29,924 nucleotides of DNA. Origin: Folioceros fuciformis (Eukaryota; Anthocerotophyta; Anthocerotopsida; Anthocerotales). The stretch spans positions 194,470-224,393 of the forward strand of contig JBNGIO010006165.1 of NCBI GenBank assembly GCA_049999805.1, written 5' to 3'. Below are positions 29,369-29,924 of this stretch, piece after piece. Both the position numbers and the translations under genes were made by a program. The notes under the pieces are model-generated. The model was not told where the DNA came from. It searched no databases and was given only the letters and a program-made list of their open reading frames with translations. The number at the start of each line of letters is the position of its first letter. The stretch's first letter is position 1.

Positions 29369-29924
29369 GCGATTCAGGCCAAGGGTTTGTTCAACAAGAG
29401 AAAAGCACGAGGGGGAATCAGGCCAATGTCTGACTGCAAAGAAGGGTTAGTCGGGGACCAGGAATTCGGTATCCGCCAGTGCATGCCAGTACGTGAAGCC
29501 GGGTGGTTGAGACAGTGCTGCGGGGGCCAGGTCGGGTGAGAAAGCAGGGGAGGATGAAGCGGACGATTCGTTGCCGCTGGTGTACCAGCACAAGAGACGA
29601 AGAGCAACTGGCGTGATTGGAAGTGCGTCTCCTCCTTTAGGCCGCCCGGAGGCTGCAACAGACACTGGATTTGCAGGTGCCACAATGCTGGGCAACCTGC
29701 TGTATTACCACCACTACTGCAAATCGGAAGCACATACAAATTTTGGGTGCAAGCTCCTGGCCCTTATCTACGTACATAGTGGTTTACACACAATCTGACA
29801 CACTTGCCACTATCCTAACAGTCTACCTCTAGCCCCCATCCCTTCACAGACCAAGTTCCACATCCGAAGTCACCTAATGCCTGCCGTGTTTGCGCAATTC
29901 CTTCCCCCTCCTTCACAAACAATT
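29369..29924. other. Right edge, no recognisable gene
   Basis: Minus-strand frames at 29374-29739 and 29447-29695 are Pro/Ala/Ser-rich without a domain. Apart from the LRR-like SDIGLIPP piece near 29400-29427, I see nothing that I can name. Confidence 0.45.

Overview
The window is nuclear DNA from a land plant. The evidence is the mix of families: a PLS-class pentatricopeptide repeat (PPR) protein, a plant-type GH51 arabinofuranosidase, an XS-domain protein, an ARID-HMG protein, an X8/CBM43-bearing GH17 protein, an RWP-RK factor and a plant-type TauE/SafE fragment. Genes are fairly dense, most introns are short (about 60 to 530 bases), exons are GC-rich, and the gene-free stretches at 1-700 and 22400-23700 are AT-rich. 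A non-flowering lineage (bryophyte, lycophyte or fern) is my guess from the general look of the PPR and cell-wall genes; the sequence does not prove it.

Layout, left to right: AT-rich DNA with a small repeat (1-1394); an intronless PPR gene (+, 1395-3611) followed by a decayed tandem copy of its own 3' end; a 17-exon GH51 alpha-L-arabinofuranosidase (-, 4500-8080) carrying one apparent 1-base frameshift; a two-exon gene joining zf-XS, XS, coiled coil and RING (-, 8538-10686); an ARID-HMG DNA-binding protein (-, 12538-15081); a divergent intergenic region rich in simple repeats; an 11-exon GET4 gene (+, 16795-18980); a GH17 glucanase-like protein with CBM43 (-, 19795-21508) in which the usual nucleophile Glu is Lys; a long gene-poor stretch with tandem repeats and one orphan exon candidate (21509-25443); a four-exon RWP-RK factor (-, 25444-27043); and two decayed pieces facing each other, a TauE/SafE remnant (+) and a leucine-rich repeat (LRR) fragment (-).

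I built the exon models by hand from GT/AG borders, phase continuity and remembered family motifs. GET4, GH17, ARID-HMG, RWP-RK and XS-RING close in frame from ATG to stop. The arabinofuranosidase closes only if one base of a G run is discounted, and the TauE piece only if one G is added and one TAG is overlooked.

The genes do not form a pathway. They are independent plant genes: organelle RNA processing (PPR), cell wall (GH51, GH17), RNA silencing or ubiquitination (XS-RING), chromatin and transcription (ARID-HMG, RWP-RK) and tail-anchored protein targeting (GET4). The most unusual items are the XS-RING fusion, the Glu-to-Lys change in GH17, tiny coding exons at gene ends, and the degenerating right edge.
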